Below are positions 25,778 to 34,266 of a stretch of DNA of 38,511 bases, in pieces (within the stretch, counting starts at the first letter, position 1; each line of letters opens with the position of its first letter). Position numbers and translations under genes: made by a program. Under the pieces are notes generated by a model. That model searched no databases and was not told the DNA's origin. It was given only the letters and a program-made list of their open reading frames with translations. Location of the stretch: the NCBI GenBank assembly GCA_009780275.1, contig WRAI01000023.1:1-38511 (forward strand). Reading direction: 5' to 3'. Source of the DNA: Oscillospiraceae bacterium. GTDB lineage: Bacteria > Bacillota > Clostridia > Oscillospirales > UBA929.

Positions 25778-26061
25778 GTGAGGCTCTTTTTCTTGAGAAG
25801 AATGTTGATGGTGAGTGGGTTGATACATTAGAAACAGGGGCATGGAATGACATTGCCAGATCCTTGAGACATGGCGATTCACACAGCTTTACCGTTGTAA
25901 ATGCCGACTTTGATGTTAACGATAGGGATAACTTCAGCCGTCAGCTTGTAAACCAACTCTACGTCAACAAACTTTTGCCGGGAGTGTATCGTATTATGCC
26001 GGCGCCGATTTCTAAGTGGATTATTGGTGAAATAGAGCTTGTTTGGGTGAGCGAAATTTAG
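25778..26061 (+). pseudogene. C-terminal fragment of a duplicated lipoprotein
   Basis: Directly after the preceding stop the frame reads EALFLEKNVDGEWVD and continues to VWVSEI, stopping at 26059-26061. It matches the C-terminal Ig-like domain of the lipoprotein at 26409-26981. It has no start, signal peptide or lipobox. The junction with the following protease fragment falls at about 26060. Confidence 0.8.
25888..26060 (+). repeat. 173-bp direct repeat, copy 1
   Basis: Almost identical to 26784-26956 without gaps, differing at only a few positions. It covers the Ig-like C-terminus of the lipoprotein. Weaker similarity continues upstream of it in both copies. Confidence 0.85.
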
Positions 26062-26366
26062 TTGTGGGATACCCGACACTAGACAACCCATTCGCGCCTA
26101 CTCCAAGTCGAGGAAGGATGGTTGAGTCTCAAGGAGGACCACATAGCCAAAGCGATAGGAGTTGGGAGGGAAATCTTGTTTTTTATCGCACTTTTACAAC
26201 GAGCGGAATAAGTGGTGCTCCTGCTATGATTGGCTGTGCCGGACAGCGATATTCTGTACGGGGAATTAACCAAGGAAGAAGAACCATTGACGGCGTACAA
26301 TATGCCAGAATTATTAGAATTACAGCAACTCTTTCGATTATGATAAACCACTTAAGAAATCAATAA
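26062..26366 (+). pseudogene. C-terminal fragment of a duplicated trypsin-like protease
   Basis: The frame that includes 26043 reads VVGYPTLDNPF..., then LVFYRTFTTSGISGAPAMIG and VRGINQGRRT. This corresponds to IIGIAAHHS... and FYSHIFTAPGMSGSPVM of the intact protease at 23754, including the catalytic Ser. The His and Asp parts are missing. It is fused to the end of the lipoprotein fragment and is followed 42 bp later by an intact lipoprotein gene, repeating the protease-then-lipoprotein order. Confidence 0.78.
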
Positions 26367-26408
26367 CGTTGCCAACTCCATAAACCACAGTGTAAAGGAG
26401 ACAAAAAC

Positions 26409-26981
26409 ATGAAAAAGCTATGCCTTGCATTCCTTGTCATCACAGTAGTTCTTACGTTCGTTGGTTGTCATACCAGCACTGACCTTATGGGTGTCGACGG
26501 CTCAACAGAAGTTTCATCATTGCCGGAACATACGCCGAAGATTGTCCAAAGTGCGGCTTCAGAGTTGCCGGATGGTGTGACGCTTACCATTGAGTACGAA
26601 ATAGAAGATGGCCGGCTTGAGACAATATCAGCGGTGTTAACGAATGTAGCAGGTGATGCGCTTACTCACGTTTATGATCTTTTTCTTGAAAAGAATGTTG
26701 ATGGTGAGTGGGTCGATCTGTTGGGCTCAGCAAGTTGGACCGATGGGCCTCCATCCTCTTTGGCACAGGGTGAATCATGGGCGTTTACCGTTGTAAATGC
26801 CGACTTTGATGTTAACGATAGGGATAACTTCAGCCGTCAACTTGTAAACAGGCTCTACGTCAACGAACTTTTGCCGGGAATGTATCGTATTATGCCGGCG
26901 CCGATTTCTAAGTGGATTATTGGTGAAGTAGAGCCTGTTTGGGTGAGCGAAATTTATGTGGAGTTTATGATTGTGGAGTAA
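26409..26981 (+). CDS. Lipoprotein with Ig-like domain
   Basis: A 190-residue lipoprotein: signal peptide with lipobox FVGC (Cys about 20), a spacer, then an Ig-like domain with VTLTIEYEIEDGRLETISAV, YDLFLEKNVDGEWVD, LPGMYRIM and YVEFMIVE, the pattern of the Big_14-type domain in small Bacillota lipoproteins. AAAGGAG precedes the ATG. Its last third is repeated at 25888-26060. A strong terminator follows. Binding partner unknown. Confidence 0.7.
   Translation: MKKLCLAFLVITVVLTFVGCHTSTDLMGVDGSTEVSSLPEHTPKIVQSAASELPDGVTLTIEYEIEDGRLETISAVLTNVAGDALTHVYDLFLEKNVDGEWVDLLGSASWTDGPPSSLAQGESWAFTVVNADFDVNDRDNFSRQLVNRLYVNELLPGMYRIMPAPISKWIIGEVEPVWVSEIYVEFMIVE
26784..26956 (+). repeat. 173-bp direct repeat, copy 2
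   Basis: The copy of 25888-26060 that lies inside the intact lipoprotein gene. Confidence 0.85.
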
Positions 26982-26991
26982 CGGCACACCC

Positions 26992-27023
26992 AAAGAGCGC
27001 GGCGTGTGCCGCGCTCTTTTCTT
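26992..27023 (+). terminator. Strong terminator before the ilv cluster
   Basis: A perfect 12-bp stem AAAGAGCGCGGC (26992-27003) with GCCGCGCTCTTT (27008-27019), a GTGT loop and TTTTCTTT. Confidence 0.88.
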
Positions 27024-27028
27024 TGACG

Positions 27029-27058
27029 TTGACAGGTGCACCGCATTTGTGGTATACT
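27029..27058 (+). promoter_or_regulatory. Promoter of the ilv cluster
   Basis: TTGACA (27029-27034) and TATACT (27053-27058) with an 18-bp spacer. The expected start of transcription is about 20 bp before ilvB, leaving no room for a T-box or leader-peptide attenuator. Confidence 0.75.
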
Positions 27059-27086
27059 GAACGCTACCCTTTATTAAGGAGAGCAT

Positions 27087-28796
27087 ATGCAACGCACAGG
27101 TGCTGAAATTTTAATGGAGTGTCTGCTCGAACAGGGCGTTGACACCATTTTTGGCTACCCCGGCGGGCGCATTATGCCTGTTTACGATGCCTTGTACGCC
27201 TACTCTGACCGCATTGCGCACATTTTGACTGCCCATGAGCAGGGTGCCAGCCACGCGGCGGACGGCTATGCGCGTTCATCGGGCAAGGTCGGCGTGTGCT
27301 TTGCCACATCGGGGCCGGGGGCAACGAACTTGGTGACAGGCATTGCAACAGCGTATATGGACTCTTCGCCGGTTGTTTTTATTACGGCCAATGTCAACGA
27401 AGCGTTGATTGGAAAAGACTCATTTCAAGAGGTTGATATTGTCGGCATTACGATGCCGATTACCAAATGCAATTATTTGGTGCGCGATGTCGATACGCTG
27501 GCCGATGTTGTGCGCGAAGCCTTTGCTGTCGCCCGCGGCGGCCGGCCGGGGCCTGTGTTGATTGACCTTTTATATGATGTAACTGTGGCAAAAGCCGAAT
27601 ACCAGCCGCTCCCGCGCGAAAAGCACCACGAAAGCGGCAGATTGTTATTGCGCAAGTTGGCGCATGCGTTTGATGAACCCACGCCGGACAGCGGCGATAT
27701 CGACTATTTGGTGGATATGATTGCAAAGGCAAAAAAACCGCTTGTCATTTGCGGCGGCGGCGTGGTGCGCAGTGAGGCGGCGGACGAGTTCCGCGCATTT
27801 ATTGAGAAGATTGACGCGCCGACGGCGATTACCGTTATGGGTGCAGGAGCGATTCCCGGACGACACGAGTTGGCAACGGGCATGATTGGTATGCACGGCA
27901 CATTACAGTCCAACCATGCATGTGACCGCTGCGATTTGCTGATTGCTGTTGGCTGTCGTTTCTCCGACCGTGTGGGGTTGAACTTTGAGACATTCGCGCA
28001 AAATGCCGAAATCGTGCAAATTGATATTGACCGCTCGGAAATTGACAAAAACATTAAAACCGACCACCACATCATTGGCGACGCTAAAAAAGTGCTGTCG
28101 ATTTTGAACAATAAGGTGATACAGAAAGACAATCAAGCCTGGAAAGATGAAGTCTTTGCTTTCTGCAAAGAGTCACCCGCAGCCGACAGAGGCGATGGGC
28201 TAACCCCTAAGCAGATTTTGACCACCATTGCTGAGATTTTGCCGCAACGCACGATTGTTGCCACCGATGTGGGGCAGCATCAGATGTGGTCGATACAGCA
28301 TTTCTTCTTCGACTATCCCGGACAGTTGCTAACCTCAGGTGGATTTGGTACAATGGGGTTTGGGCTGGGTGCAGCTATCGGCGCCAAGGCGGCGCACCCC
28401 GAACAGACTGTCCTGCACATCACCGGCGACGGCTGTTTCCGTATGAACTGCCACGAACTCAGCACTGAGGCACATTACAAGTTGCCGATTATTACCTGTG
28501 TCTTCAACAACGGCGTACTCGGTATGGTGCGGCAATGGCAGAATGTGTTGTTCGGCAAGCGTTTCTCGCAGACAACACTTGACCGCGGGCCGGATTTTGT
28601 GAAGCTGGCGGAGGCGTATGATTTGCTCGGCTTGCGGGCAAGCACGGCAGAAGAATTCGCCGATGCGTTACAACAAGCGCAAACGTCCGTGACACTAGGG
28701 CGCGGTGTTGTGATTGATTGTATACTTGACCAGGATGAAATGGTTACACCTATGGTGGGTTCGGGGAAGCATATTACAGAGTTTTTGATTGAGTGA
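27087..28796 (+). CDS. ilvB: Acetolactate synthase large subunit
   Basis: A 569-residue thiamine-diphosphate enzyme that condenses two pyruvates, or pyruvate and 2-oxobutyrate, in valine, leucine and isoleucine synthesis. Visible are the N-terminal RTGAEILMECLLEQGV and GYPGG start, AHEQGASHAADGYAR with the catalytic Glu, the FAD-binding middle domain and the diphosphate/Mg site GDGCFRMNCHELST. The length is normal for the family. AAGGAG precedes the ATG, and it is first in the cluster behind a strong promoter. The small subunit lies downstream, separated by a Nudix gene. Confidence 0.95.
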   Translation: MQRTGAEILMECLLEQGVDTIFGYPGGRIMPVYDALYAYSDRIAHILTAHEQGASHAADGYARSSGKVGVCFATSGPGATNLVTGIATAYMDSSPVVFITANVNEALIGKDSFQEVDIVGITMPITKCNYLVRDVDTLADVVREAFAVARGGRPGPVLIDLLYDVTVAKAEYQPLPREKHHESGRLLLRKLAHAFDEPTPDSGDIDYLVDMIAKAKKPLVICGGGVVRSEAADEFRAFIEKIDAPTAITVMGAGAIPGRHELATGMIGMHGTLQSNHACDRCDLLIAVGCRFSDRVGLNFETFAQNAEIVQIDIDRSEIDKNIKTDHHIIGDAKKVLSILNNKVIQKDNQAWKDEVFAFCKESPAADRGDGLTPKQILTTIAEILPQRTIVATDVGQHQMWSIQHFFFDYPGQLLTSGGFGTMGFGLGAAIGAKAAHPEQTVLHITGDGCFRMNCHELSTEAHYKLPIITCVFNNGVLGMVRQWQNVLFGKRFSQTTLDRGPDFVKLAEAYDLLGLRASTAEEFADALQQAQTSVTLGRGVVIDCILDQDEMVTPMVGSGKHITEFLIE

Positions 28797-28854
28797 TGTT
28801 GGGGTTTGCTGTATTTGCTTGAGTATAGAAAATTTATATTAGTGGAGGTGTGGT

Positions 28855-29352
28855 GTGATTTTCTATAATGCAAGAGCAATTATAACAAAGCAAGAAAACG
28901 GCAATAAAATGATTCTAGTCCAACGGTGTTTCAGGACAGGGATTTCGAAGCACTTTGAATTTCCCGGAGGCTGTAACGAATGGGGCGAATCCATAATAGA
29001 CACTTTGAAGCGCGAAGTTATGGAAGAAGTGGGAATGACTGTGACTAAAATCTATGGAATAGAAAACCATATGGATAAAAATGACGTAGAAACATTCATA
29101 CCGTATTCGGTTTATTTCGGTAAACAGGGCTGGATTTTTAACTCTGGAGAATTTGAAGGCAAATGTGGAAAATCGGTAGGCGTTCATTTCAAATGCGAGG
29201 CGATAGGTACTCCGCTCGAAAAAGGCGACAAAACAGTAGAAATTCAGTGGGTGACACCGGAAAAACTGAGAGCATTACTCGATGAGCCAAATATGTTCGG
29301 TGATATAGACAGGGGTGCGGCGGAGCTATATTGTCTTGAATGTGGAGTATAA
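28855..29352 (+). CDS. Nudix hydrolase
   Basis: A 165-residue protein with a full Nudix box from Gly41: GCNEWGESIIDTLKREVMEEVGM, fitting GX5EX7REUXEEXGU. It probably hydrolyses a nucleoside diphosphate derivative; the substrate cannot be told. The GTG start has GGAGGTG 4 bp upstream. It sits between ilvB and ilvN, with lower G+C than both, and so looks like an insertion into the biosynthetic cluster rather than part of the pathway. Confidence 0.85.
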   Translation: MIFYNARAIITKQENGNKMILVQRCFRTGISKHFEFPGGCNEWGESIIDTLKREVMEEVGMTVTKIYGIENHMDKNDVETFIPYSVYFGKQGWIFNSGEFEGKCGKSVGVHFKCEAIGTPLEKGDKTVEIQWVTPEKLRALLDEPNMFGDIDRGAAELYCLECGV

Positions 29353-29366
29353 GCATTTTCTACAAT

Positions 29367-29457
29367 GTAGGGGACGCACACCGGGCGTCCTGCAACACAA
29401 AAAAGAGCCGAAGCGCCTACTTTAATGCGCACAGGACGCCCGGTGTGCGTCCCCTAC
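29367..29457. repeat. Palindromic repeat with 26-bp perfect arms
   Basis: The left arm (29367-29392) starts GTAGGGGACGCACACC and the right arm (29432-29457) is its exact complement ending GTCCCCTAC, with a 39-bp centre. The GTAGGGG...CCCCTAC ends are shared by the palindromes near the RAYT gene at 31397. It looks like a non-autonomous REP/MITE-type element between the Nudix gene and ilvN. Confidence 0.8.
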
Positions 29458-29474
29458 GACGATAGGAGGCAACC

Positions 29475-30020
29475 ATGCAACAACGTCACACACTAGCCAT
29501 CCAAGTTGATAACGAGTCCGGCGTGTTGTCGCAGGTGACGCGCCTGTTCAGCCGCAAGGGTTATAATATTGAGTCGCTGGCAGTCGGCACGACGGACAAC
29601 CCCGCGATTTCGCACATGACCATCGAAGTGCTTGCCGATGAACGGCATGCCGAATTGCTTTGCAATCAGTTGCGCAAATTGCTGCCCGTACATCAAGTCA
29701 AACGGCTGGATACAAACAATGCCGTGCGGCGCGAACTGGTGTTGATTAAGGTAAAAGCTGATAGTCGCGATGTGCGCAACGAGATTATTCAAATTGTCAA
29801 TATTTTTAGAGGCTCGATTATTGATGTTTGCTCGACGAGCCTGACCCTTTCGCTGATTGGCGCCGAGGACAAGACCGAGGCGGTCGAAACACTCTTGCGC
29901 GAATTCGGCATTTTGGAACTAGTGCGTACTGGTATGATTGCCCTTGAACGAGGGCAGCACACCATTGACGAACATACAAAGAAAAAAGGAGAATTCCACC
30001 ATGGCAAAAATGTACTATGA
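29475..30020 (+). CDS. ilvN: Acetolactate synthase small (regulatory) subunit
   Basis: A 181-residue protein. The N-terminal ACT domain (residues 4-78: [34 protein letters not shown]) binds valine for feedback control in this family; the C-terminal domain includes [11 protein letters not shown] and [14 protein letters not shown] precedes the ATG. The last 20 bp overlap the ilvC start and cover its ribosome site, so the two are translationally coupled. The symbol ilvH is also in use for this subunit. Confidence 0.93.
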   Translation: MQQRHTLAIQVDNESGVLSQVTRLFSRKGYNIESLAVGTTDNPAISHMTIEVLADERHAELLCNQLRKLLPVHQVKRLDTNNAVRRELVLIKVKADSRDVRNEIIQIVNIFRGSIIDVCSTSLTLSLIGAEDKTEAVETLLREFGILELVRTGMIALERGQHTIDEHTKKKGEFHHGKNVL

Positions 30021-31020
30021 AAGCGACTGCAACATCAAGAATCTGGACGGCAAGACCGTTGCGGTACTGGGCTACGGCTCACAAGGCCACGCACACGCAA
30101 TGAATTTGCGTGAATCGGGCGTTAACGTTATCGTAGCCGAGCGCGCAGGCGGCAAGGCTTGGGAAACAGCAGAAAAAGACGGTTTTACCGTCATGACAGC
30201 GGCTGACGCGACCAAAGCCGGCGACATCGTAATGATTCTCATCAACGACGAACTGCAAAAGAAAGTCTACGAAACCGAAATTCAACCTAACTTGACAGCG
30301 GGCAAAGCTTTGGCGTTTGCGCACGGCTTTAACATCCGCTACAAGCAAATCGTGCCGCCGGCCGATGTTGACGTATTTTTGGCCGCACCCAAAGGCCCCG
30401 GACATACCGTTCGTTCGCAATACGTTGCCGGCAAAGGTGTGCCGAGCTTGGTCGCTGTTGAACAAAACGCAACCGGAAAAGCATTGGACATTGCATTAGC
30501 GTACATTGCAGGCTTGGGTGGCGCACGTGCCGGTATCTTGGAAACAACATTCACCGAAGAAACAGAAACCGACCTGTTCGGCGAACAAGTCGTGCTGTGC
30601 GGCGGCGTGGTTGACTTAATGCGTTGCGGTTTTGAGGTGTTGGTTGAGGCCGGCTATTCGGCCGAAAGTGCCTACTTTGAAGTGTTGCACGAGTTGAAAT
30701 TGATTATCGACTTGGTCAACAAAGCCGGCGTATCGGGCATGAACTACTCGATTTCCGACACGGCGGAATACGGCGAATATGTTTCCGGCCCCCGCGTCTT
30801 ACCGCATGCCGAAACCAAAGCACGCATGAAAGAAGTGCTTGCCGACGTACAAAACGGCAAATTCGCTGAACAGTGGCTGGCGGAAAATGCCGCAGGCCGT
30901 CCAAATTTCAACAAAGCACGTGCCGAGATGGACAACCATCCGATGGAAGTTGTTGGCCGTCATCTGCGCGAGAATATGCTGTGGGGCAAGGACGCTGATT
31001 TGGACAGCGCGAGCAATTAG
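30001..31020 (+). CDS. ilvC: Ketol-acid reductoisomerase
   Basis: A 339-residue class I (short) enzyme that rearranges and reduces acetolactate using a nicotinamide cofactor and Mg. [20 protein letters not shown] (residues about 24-43) is the Rossmann loop, followed by [12 protein letters not shown] and the C-terminal knotted domain with ETDLFGEQ and the Glu ligands of ELKLIIDL. I chose ATG 30001 with GGAG upstream; upstream in-frame codons lie in ilvN. A short stem-loop (31030-31055) follows, without a T tract. Confidence 0.95.
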   Translation: MAKMYYESDCNIKNLDGKTVAVLGYGSQGHAHAMNLRESGVNVIVAERAGGKAWETAEKDGFTVMTAADATKAGDIVMILINDELQKKVYETEIQPNLTAGKALAFAHGFNIRYKQIVPPADVDVFLAAPKGPGHTVRSQYVAGKGVPSLVAVEQNATGKALDIALAYIAGLGGARAGILETTFTEETETDLFGEQVVLCGGVVDLMRCGFEVLVEAGYSAESAYFEVLHELKLIIDLVNKAGVSGMNYSISDTAEYGEYVSGPRVLPHAETKARMKEVLADVQNGKFAEQWLAENAAGRPNFNKARAEMDNHPMEVVGRHLRENMLWGKDADLDSASN

Positions 31021-31029
31021 TTGTTTTAC

Positions 31030-31055
31030 AAGGGCGGGTTTTTATGCCCGCCCTT
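31030..31055. terminator. Stem-loop after ilvC
   Basis: AAGGGCGGG (31030-31038) pairs with CCCGCCCTT (31047-31055). There is no T tract after it on the plus strand; it may be an mRNA-stabilising or partial-termination structure. Confidence 0.5.
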
Positions 31056-31085
31056 GACACAATTCATTTTTTGAGGGGGACCGAT

Positions 31086-31400
31086 ATGTCAAATGTAGTA
31101 TGGAAAGATTGGTTTGGCAATCGGCTGAATTATATTTATATAACCGTTTTTCTCAAAGGCGAAACGCATCGCTTTACTTCTCCGGTTGATGCAATTACAT
31201 TCCTGGAAAACTATGACGAAGGCTCAATCAATAACGAACATTTTACGTTTGGCAGCTATGACGTGTTGACTGATTTTATTGAGGGCACAGAGCATTCAAC
31301 TAAGGGCAAAACGAAGCAGATGACAATTGATATTATTCGCTGGATGTTTGAGTTTTATCGGGACGAGGACGGAGAAATTAAACGACGAGGACTGTTGTGA
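31086..31400 (+). CDS. Hypothetical protein in the ilv cluster
   Basis: A 104-residue soluble protein starting MSNVVWKDWFGNRLNYIYITVF, with acidic and aromatic stretches and no membrane segment or recognised motif. GAGGGGG precedes the ATG. Its stop overlaps the next start (GTGA), so it is coupled to the RAYT gene. No function can be assigned. Confidence 0.55.
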   Translation: MSNVVWKDWFGNRLNYIYITVFLKGETHRFTSPVDAITFLENYDEGSINNEHFTFGSYDVLTDFIEGTEHSTKGKTKQMTIDIIRWMFEFYRDEDGEIKRRGLL

Positions 31401-31879
31401 GAGAACTGCCAACAAGAAAGTGTCTTCGTCTAAGTGGATTTAACTACGCAAGCGCAGGGCATTATTATGTGACGATATGTGTCAAGGACAAGCATGAGGT
31501 GTTGGGTAAGATTGTAGGGGCGACCAGGGACGGTCGCCCGCGCGTTTGTCTATCCGATATAGGGCAGATAGTGGATGGGGCGCTCATTTATTACAATGAA
31601 AATCACCCATCAATCAAGATTGACAATTATGTTATCATGCCCAACCATATTCATGCGATTGTTGCCATTCAAAATGGCACGGGCGACCGGGGACGGTCGC
31701 CCCTACAATATATCGTGCGCAATCTAAAATCGTTTGTGACAAAACAAATTGGTTATTCCATTTGGCAAAAATCATTTCACGACCGTATCATCCGCAATCA
31801 AGAAAAATACCAGCGCATATGGCAATATATTGATGAAAATCCCGCGAATTGGGAAGAGGATGATTATTTTATTATGTAG
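31397..31879 (+). CDS. REP-associated tyrosine transposase (RAYT, IS200-like)
   Basis: A 160-residue Y1 transposase: GHYYVTICVKDK (early strand), NYVIMPNHIHAIV with the HUH metal-binding pair (HIH about 82-84), and a later SFHDRIIRNQEKYQRIWQYIDENP helix that places the tyrosine. RAYTs are single-copy, domesticated relatives of IS200/IS605 transposases that cut at REP palindromes. Its reading frame contains two such palindromes (31518-31539, coding for GATRDGRP, and 31681-31702, coding for GDRGRSP), and a third group lies just after it. The start is GTG, overlapping the previous stop. Confidence 0.85.
   Translation: MRELPTRKCLRLSGFNYASAGHYYVTICVKDKHEVLGKIVGATRDGRPRVCLSDIGQIVDGALIYYNENHPSIKIDNYVIMPNHIHAIVAIQNGTGDRGRSPLQYIVRNLKSFVTKQIGYSIWQKSFHDRIIRNQEKYQRIWQYIDENPANWEEDDYFIM
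31514..31543. repeat. REP-like palindrome inside the RAYT gene, copy 1
   Basis: GTAGGGGCGACC, then AGGGAC, then GGTCGCCC: arms GGGCGACC (31518-31525) and GGTCGCCC (31532-31539) with a 6-nt loop. It is translated in frame. Confidence 0.75.
31678..31706. repeat. REP-like palindrome inside the RAYT gene, copy 2
   Basis: GGGCGACC (31681-31688), loop GGGGAC, GGTCGCCC (31695-31702), then CTAC. Same core as copy 1, with the loop differing by one base. Confidence 0.78.
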
Positions 31880-31880
31880 A

Positions 31881-31930
31881 GGCTGACCGTCCCCGGTCGC
31901 CCGTGAGCGATTGAAGGCAATCGCCCCTAC
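31881..31930. repeat. REP-like palindromes between the RAYT gene and ilvD
   Basis: GGCTGACC-GTCCCC-GGTCGCCC (31881-31902) is an inverted, slightly altered copy of the core. A second stem, GCGATTG (31907-31913) with CAATCGC (31918-31924), ends in the shared CCCCTAC. Confidence 0.72.
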
Positions 31931-31950
31931 GAATACAGGAGGATATTACC

Positions 31951-33618
31951 ATGCGTTCACATTCAATGACCAAAGGCGTGGAACGTGCGCCGCACAGGAG
32001 CTTGCTTTATGCGTTGGGGCTGACTGATGACGACCTCAATCGTCCGTTAATCGGCATCGTCAACTCGCACAACGAAATTGTGCCGGGGCATATGCACCTC
32101 AATCAAATTGCCGAGGCTGTCCGTGCAGGCGTGCTTGCGGCAGGCGGTACGCCGATTATGTTTCCTGCCATCGCGATGTGCGATGGGCTGGCGATGGGAC
32201 ATGAGGGCATGCGTTATTCGCTCGTGACACGTGACTTAATCTGCGACTCGACCGAGGCGATGGTCATGTCGCAGCCTTTTGACGGACTCGTGATGATTCC
32301 TAACTGCGACAAAAACGTGCCGGGGTTGCTAATGGCGGCGGCACGATTGAATATTCCCACCATTTTCTGCTCAGGCGGACCAATGCTGGCGGGTAAAGTG
32401 GAAAAAGAGGGGCAAAAATGCCTAAGCGATGTCTTTGAAGTCGTCGGCGCATACCATTCCGGCGACATGACGGAAGAAGAGGTTGAGAAATACGCTCAAA
32501 ACGCTTGCCCCACTTGCGGCTCGTGTGCGGGTATGTTTACAGCGAACTCGATGAACTGCCTGTCGGAGGCCATCGGCATGGCACTGCCGGGCAACGGCAC
32601 CATTCCTGCGCCGTACTCCGAGCGTTTGCGTCATGCCAAGCGGTCGGGCAAGCAGATTATGGAACTTGTCAAGCGCGACATCAAAGCGCGTGATATTATG
32701 ACCCCCGCGGCGTTTGAAAACGCCATGATTGTTGACATGGCGCTGGGTTGCTCGACAAACACCATGTTGCACTTGCCCGCCATTGCCAACGAGGCAAAAG
32801 TGCCGCTTACATTATCCGACGCGCATGCCATTAGTGCGCGGACACCAAACTTGTGCCGTCTTGCGCCTGCAGGGCCGACGTTTATTGAGGATTTGGACAA
32901 AGCAGGCGGCGTATATGCTGTTATGAAAGAGCTGTCCAAACGTGATTTGCTCGACTTGACGGTGCAAACTTGCACGGGCAAGCCGATGGGCGAAAACTTG
33001 CAACACGCAGAAAACCGTGACCACAACATCATCCGTCCGAGCGAGAATCCCTACTCGGAAAGCGGCGGGATTGCCGTGCTGAAAGGCAATTTGGCCGTTG
33101 ACGGCTGCGTTGTTAAGCAATCGGCCGTTGTGCCTGAAATGATGGTGCATGAGGGGCCGGCGCGTGTCTTTGATTCGGAAGAAGCCGTCACCGAAGCCAT
33201 TTTCGGCGGCAAAATCAAGGCGGGCGACGTCGTTGTTGTGCGCTATGAAGGGCCAAAAGGCGGCCCCGGCATGAAAGAAATGCTGACCCCCACCGCTGCC
33301 ATCAGCGGCATGGGCTTGGGCGGACAAGTTGCCTTGATTACCGACGGCCGTTTCTCCGGCGCAACACGCGGTGCAGCTATTGGACATATCAGCCCCGAGG
33401 CAATGGCCGGCGGTACAATTGCGCTGGTTGAAGAGGGCGACATGATTTCTATCGACATTCCAAATTGTAATATTGCGCTGAAAGTTGACGATGCGGAATT
33501 GAATAAGCGCAGAACCGCATGGGTCTGCCCGCCGCCGAAAGTGACGCATGGGTACTTGGGGCGGTATGCTAAGATGGTAAGTTCGGCGGATACAGGGGCT
33601 GTGCTGCCGCAGGGGTAG
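31951..33618 (+). CDS. ilvD: Dihydroxyacid dehydratase
   Basis: A 555-residue iron-sulfur dehydratase, the fourth step of valine and isoleucine synthesis. Cluster Cys residues are in NCDKNVPG (about 114) and [18 protein letters not shown] (about 188-204); [10 protein letters not shown] and [19 protein letters not shown] follow. AGGAGG lies 8 bp before the ATG. It is placed after the RAYT gene and its repeats, which separate it from ilvC. Length and motifs are complete. Confidence 0.95.
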   Translation: MRSHSMTKGVERAPHRSLLYALGLTDDDLNRPLIGIVNSHNEIVPGHMHLNQIAEAVRAGVLAAGGTPIMFPAIAMCDGLAMGHEGMRYSLVTRDLICDSTEAMVMSQPFDGLVMIPNCDKNVPGLLMAAARLNIPTIFCSGGPMLAGKVEKEGQKCLSDVFEVVGAYHSGDMTEEEVEKYAQNACPTCGSCAGMFTANSMNCLSEAIGMALPGNGTIPAPYSERLRHAKRSGKQIMELVKRDIKARDIMTPAAFENAMIVDMALGCSTNTMLHLPAIANEAKVPLTLSDAHAISARTPNLCRLAPAGPTFIEDLDKAGGVYAVMKELSKRDLLDLTVQTCTGKPMGENLQHAENRDHNIIRPSENPYSESGGIAVLKGNLAVDGCVVKQSAVVPEMMVHEGPARVFDSEEAVTEAIFGGKIKAGDVVVVRYEGPKGGPGMKEMLTPTAAISGMGLGGQVALITDGRFSGATRGAAIGHISPEAMAGGTIALVEEGDMISIDIPNCNIALKVDDAELNKRRTAWVCPPPKVTHGYLGRYAKMVSSADTGAVLPQG

Positions 33619-33670
33619 TTGGTGAAATTAAGATGAGTAATGTAGATACTTTTATATTAGTAGGTGGCAC

Positions 33671-34231
33671 ATGAAATTTATTGAGCTTGAATCCGAGCGG
33701 TTAATCTACCGCAAATTTAACAAAGATGATTTCCCCTTTCTTTTTGACTGGACAAATAATGCCGAAAATATGAAATATCGAGAAGAGCCGTTACATGAAG
33801 AACAAGCCCATGGCTATTTGAACTGGCTCATTTCCAACACCAACGCCGAAAGTGTCACCCATTGCGAATACGCTGTGGTGCGTAAGGCCGATAACAAACT
33901 AATTGGTTCGGCTGTACTCATGCACATGCCTGATAATCCTGAAATCGGTTGGACGCTTCACCGTGATTATTGGCGACAGGGCTACGGTACGGAGATGGGC
34001 AGAACAATGTTGCAGCTCGGTTTTGATGAATTGCAATTCCATCGCATTACGTCGGTTTGTCTTGCGTTGAACATCGCTTCTTACAAAATCATGGAACGCT
34101 TAGGTATGCGTCGTGAAGCTTATTATAATAAGTCGAAAAGAGGCAATAGCGCACTTAACAACGAATGGTGTGATGAAGCTTTATATGCTATTTTGCAAGA
34201 AGAATGGATGGCGGCAAAGGACAGAAAATAA
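33671..34231 (+). CDS. GNAT-family N-acetyltransferase
   Basis: A 186-residue RimJ/RimL-like acetyltransferase: ESERLIYRKFNKDDFPFLFDW at the start, EIGWTLHRDYWRQGYGTEMG with the acetyl-CoA loop (Q/RxxGxG/A) near residue 105, and LNIASYKIMERLGMRREAYY. It may acetylate an amine of a protein or small molecule; the substrate is not evident. It lies between ilvD and ilvA on the same strand with short gaps, so it is probably co-transcribed but not part of the pathway. Confidence 0.85.
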   Translation: MKFIELESERLIYRKFNKDDFPFLFDWTNNAENMKYREEPLHEEQAHGYLNWLISNTNAESVTHCEYAVVRKADNKLIGSAVLMHMPDNPEIGWTLHRDYWRQGYGTEMGRTMLQLGFDELQFHRITSVCLALNIASYKIMERLGMRREAYYNKSKRGNSALNNEWCDEALYAILQEEWMAAKDRK

Positions 34232-34266
34232 GCATTTCCCACACTGCAACTAACTAGGAGTATTTC

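Noticed and set aside
26043..26061. Possible start codon ATG at 26043 for the protease fragment
   Set aside because: It falls inside the lipoprotein repeat and has no ribosome site; the frame is a fusion of two gene remnants.
29367..31930. Regularly repeated palindromes as a CRISPR array
   Set aside because: The copies are few, widely spaced and inside or between genes, with no spacers or cas genes.
32812..33549. Minus-strand open frame of 245 residues
   Set aside because: It lies entirely opposite ilvD, has no homology and a composition typical of an antisense shadow.
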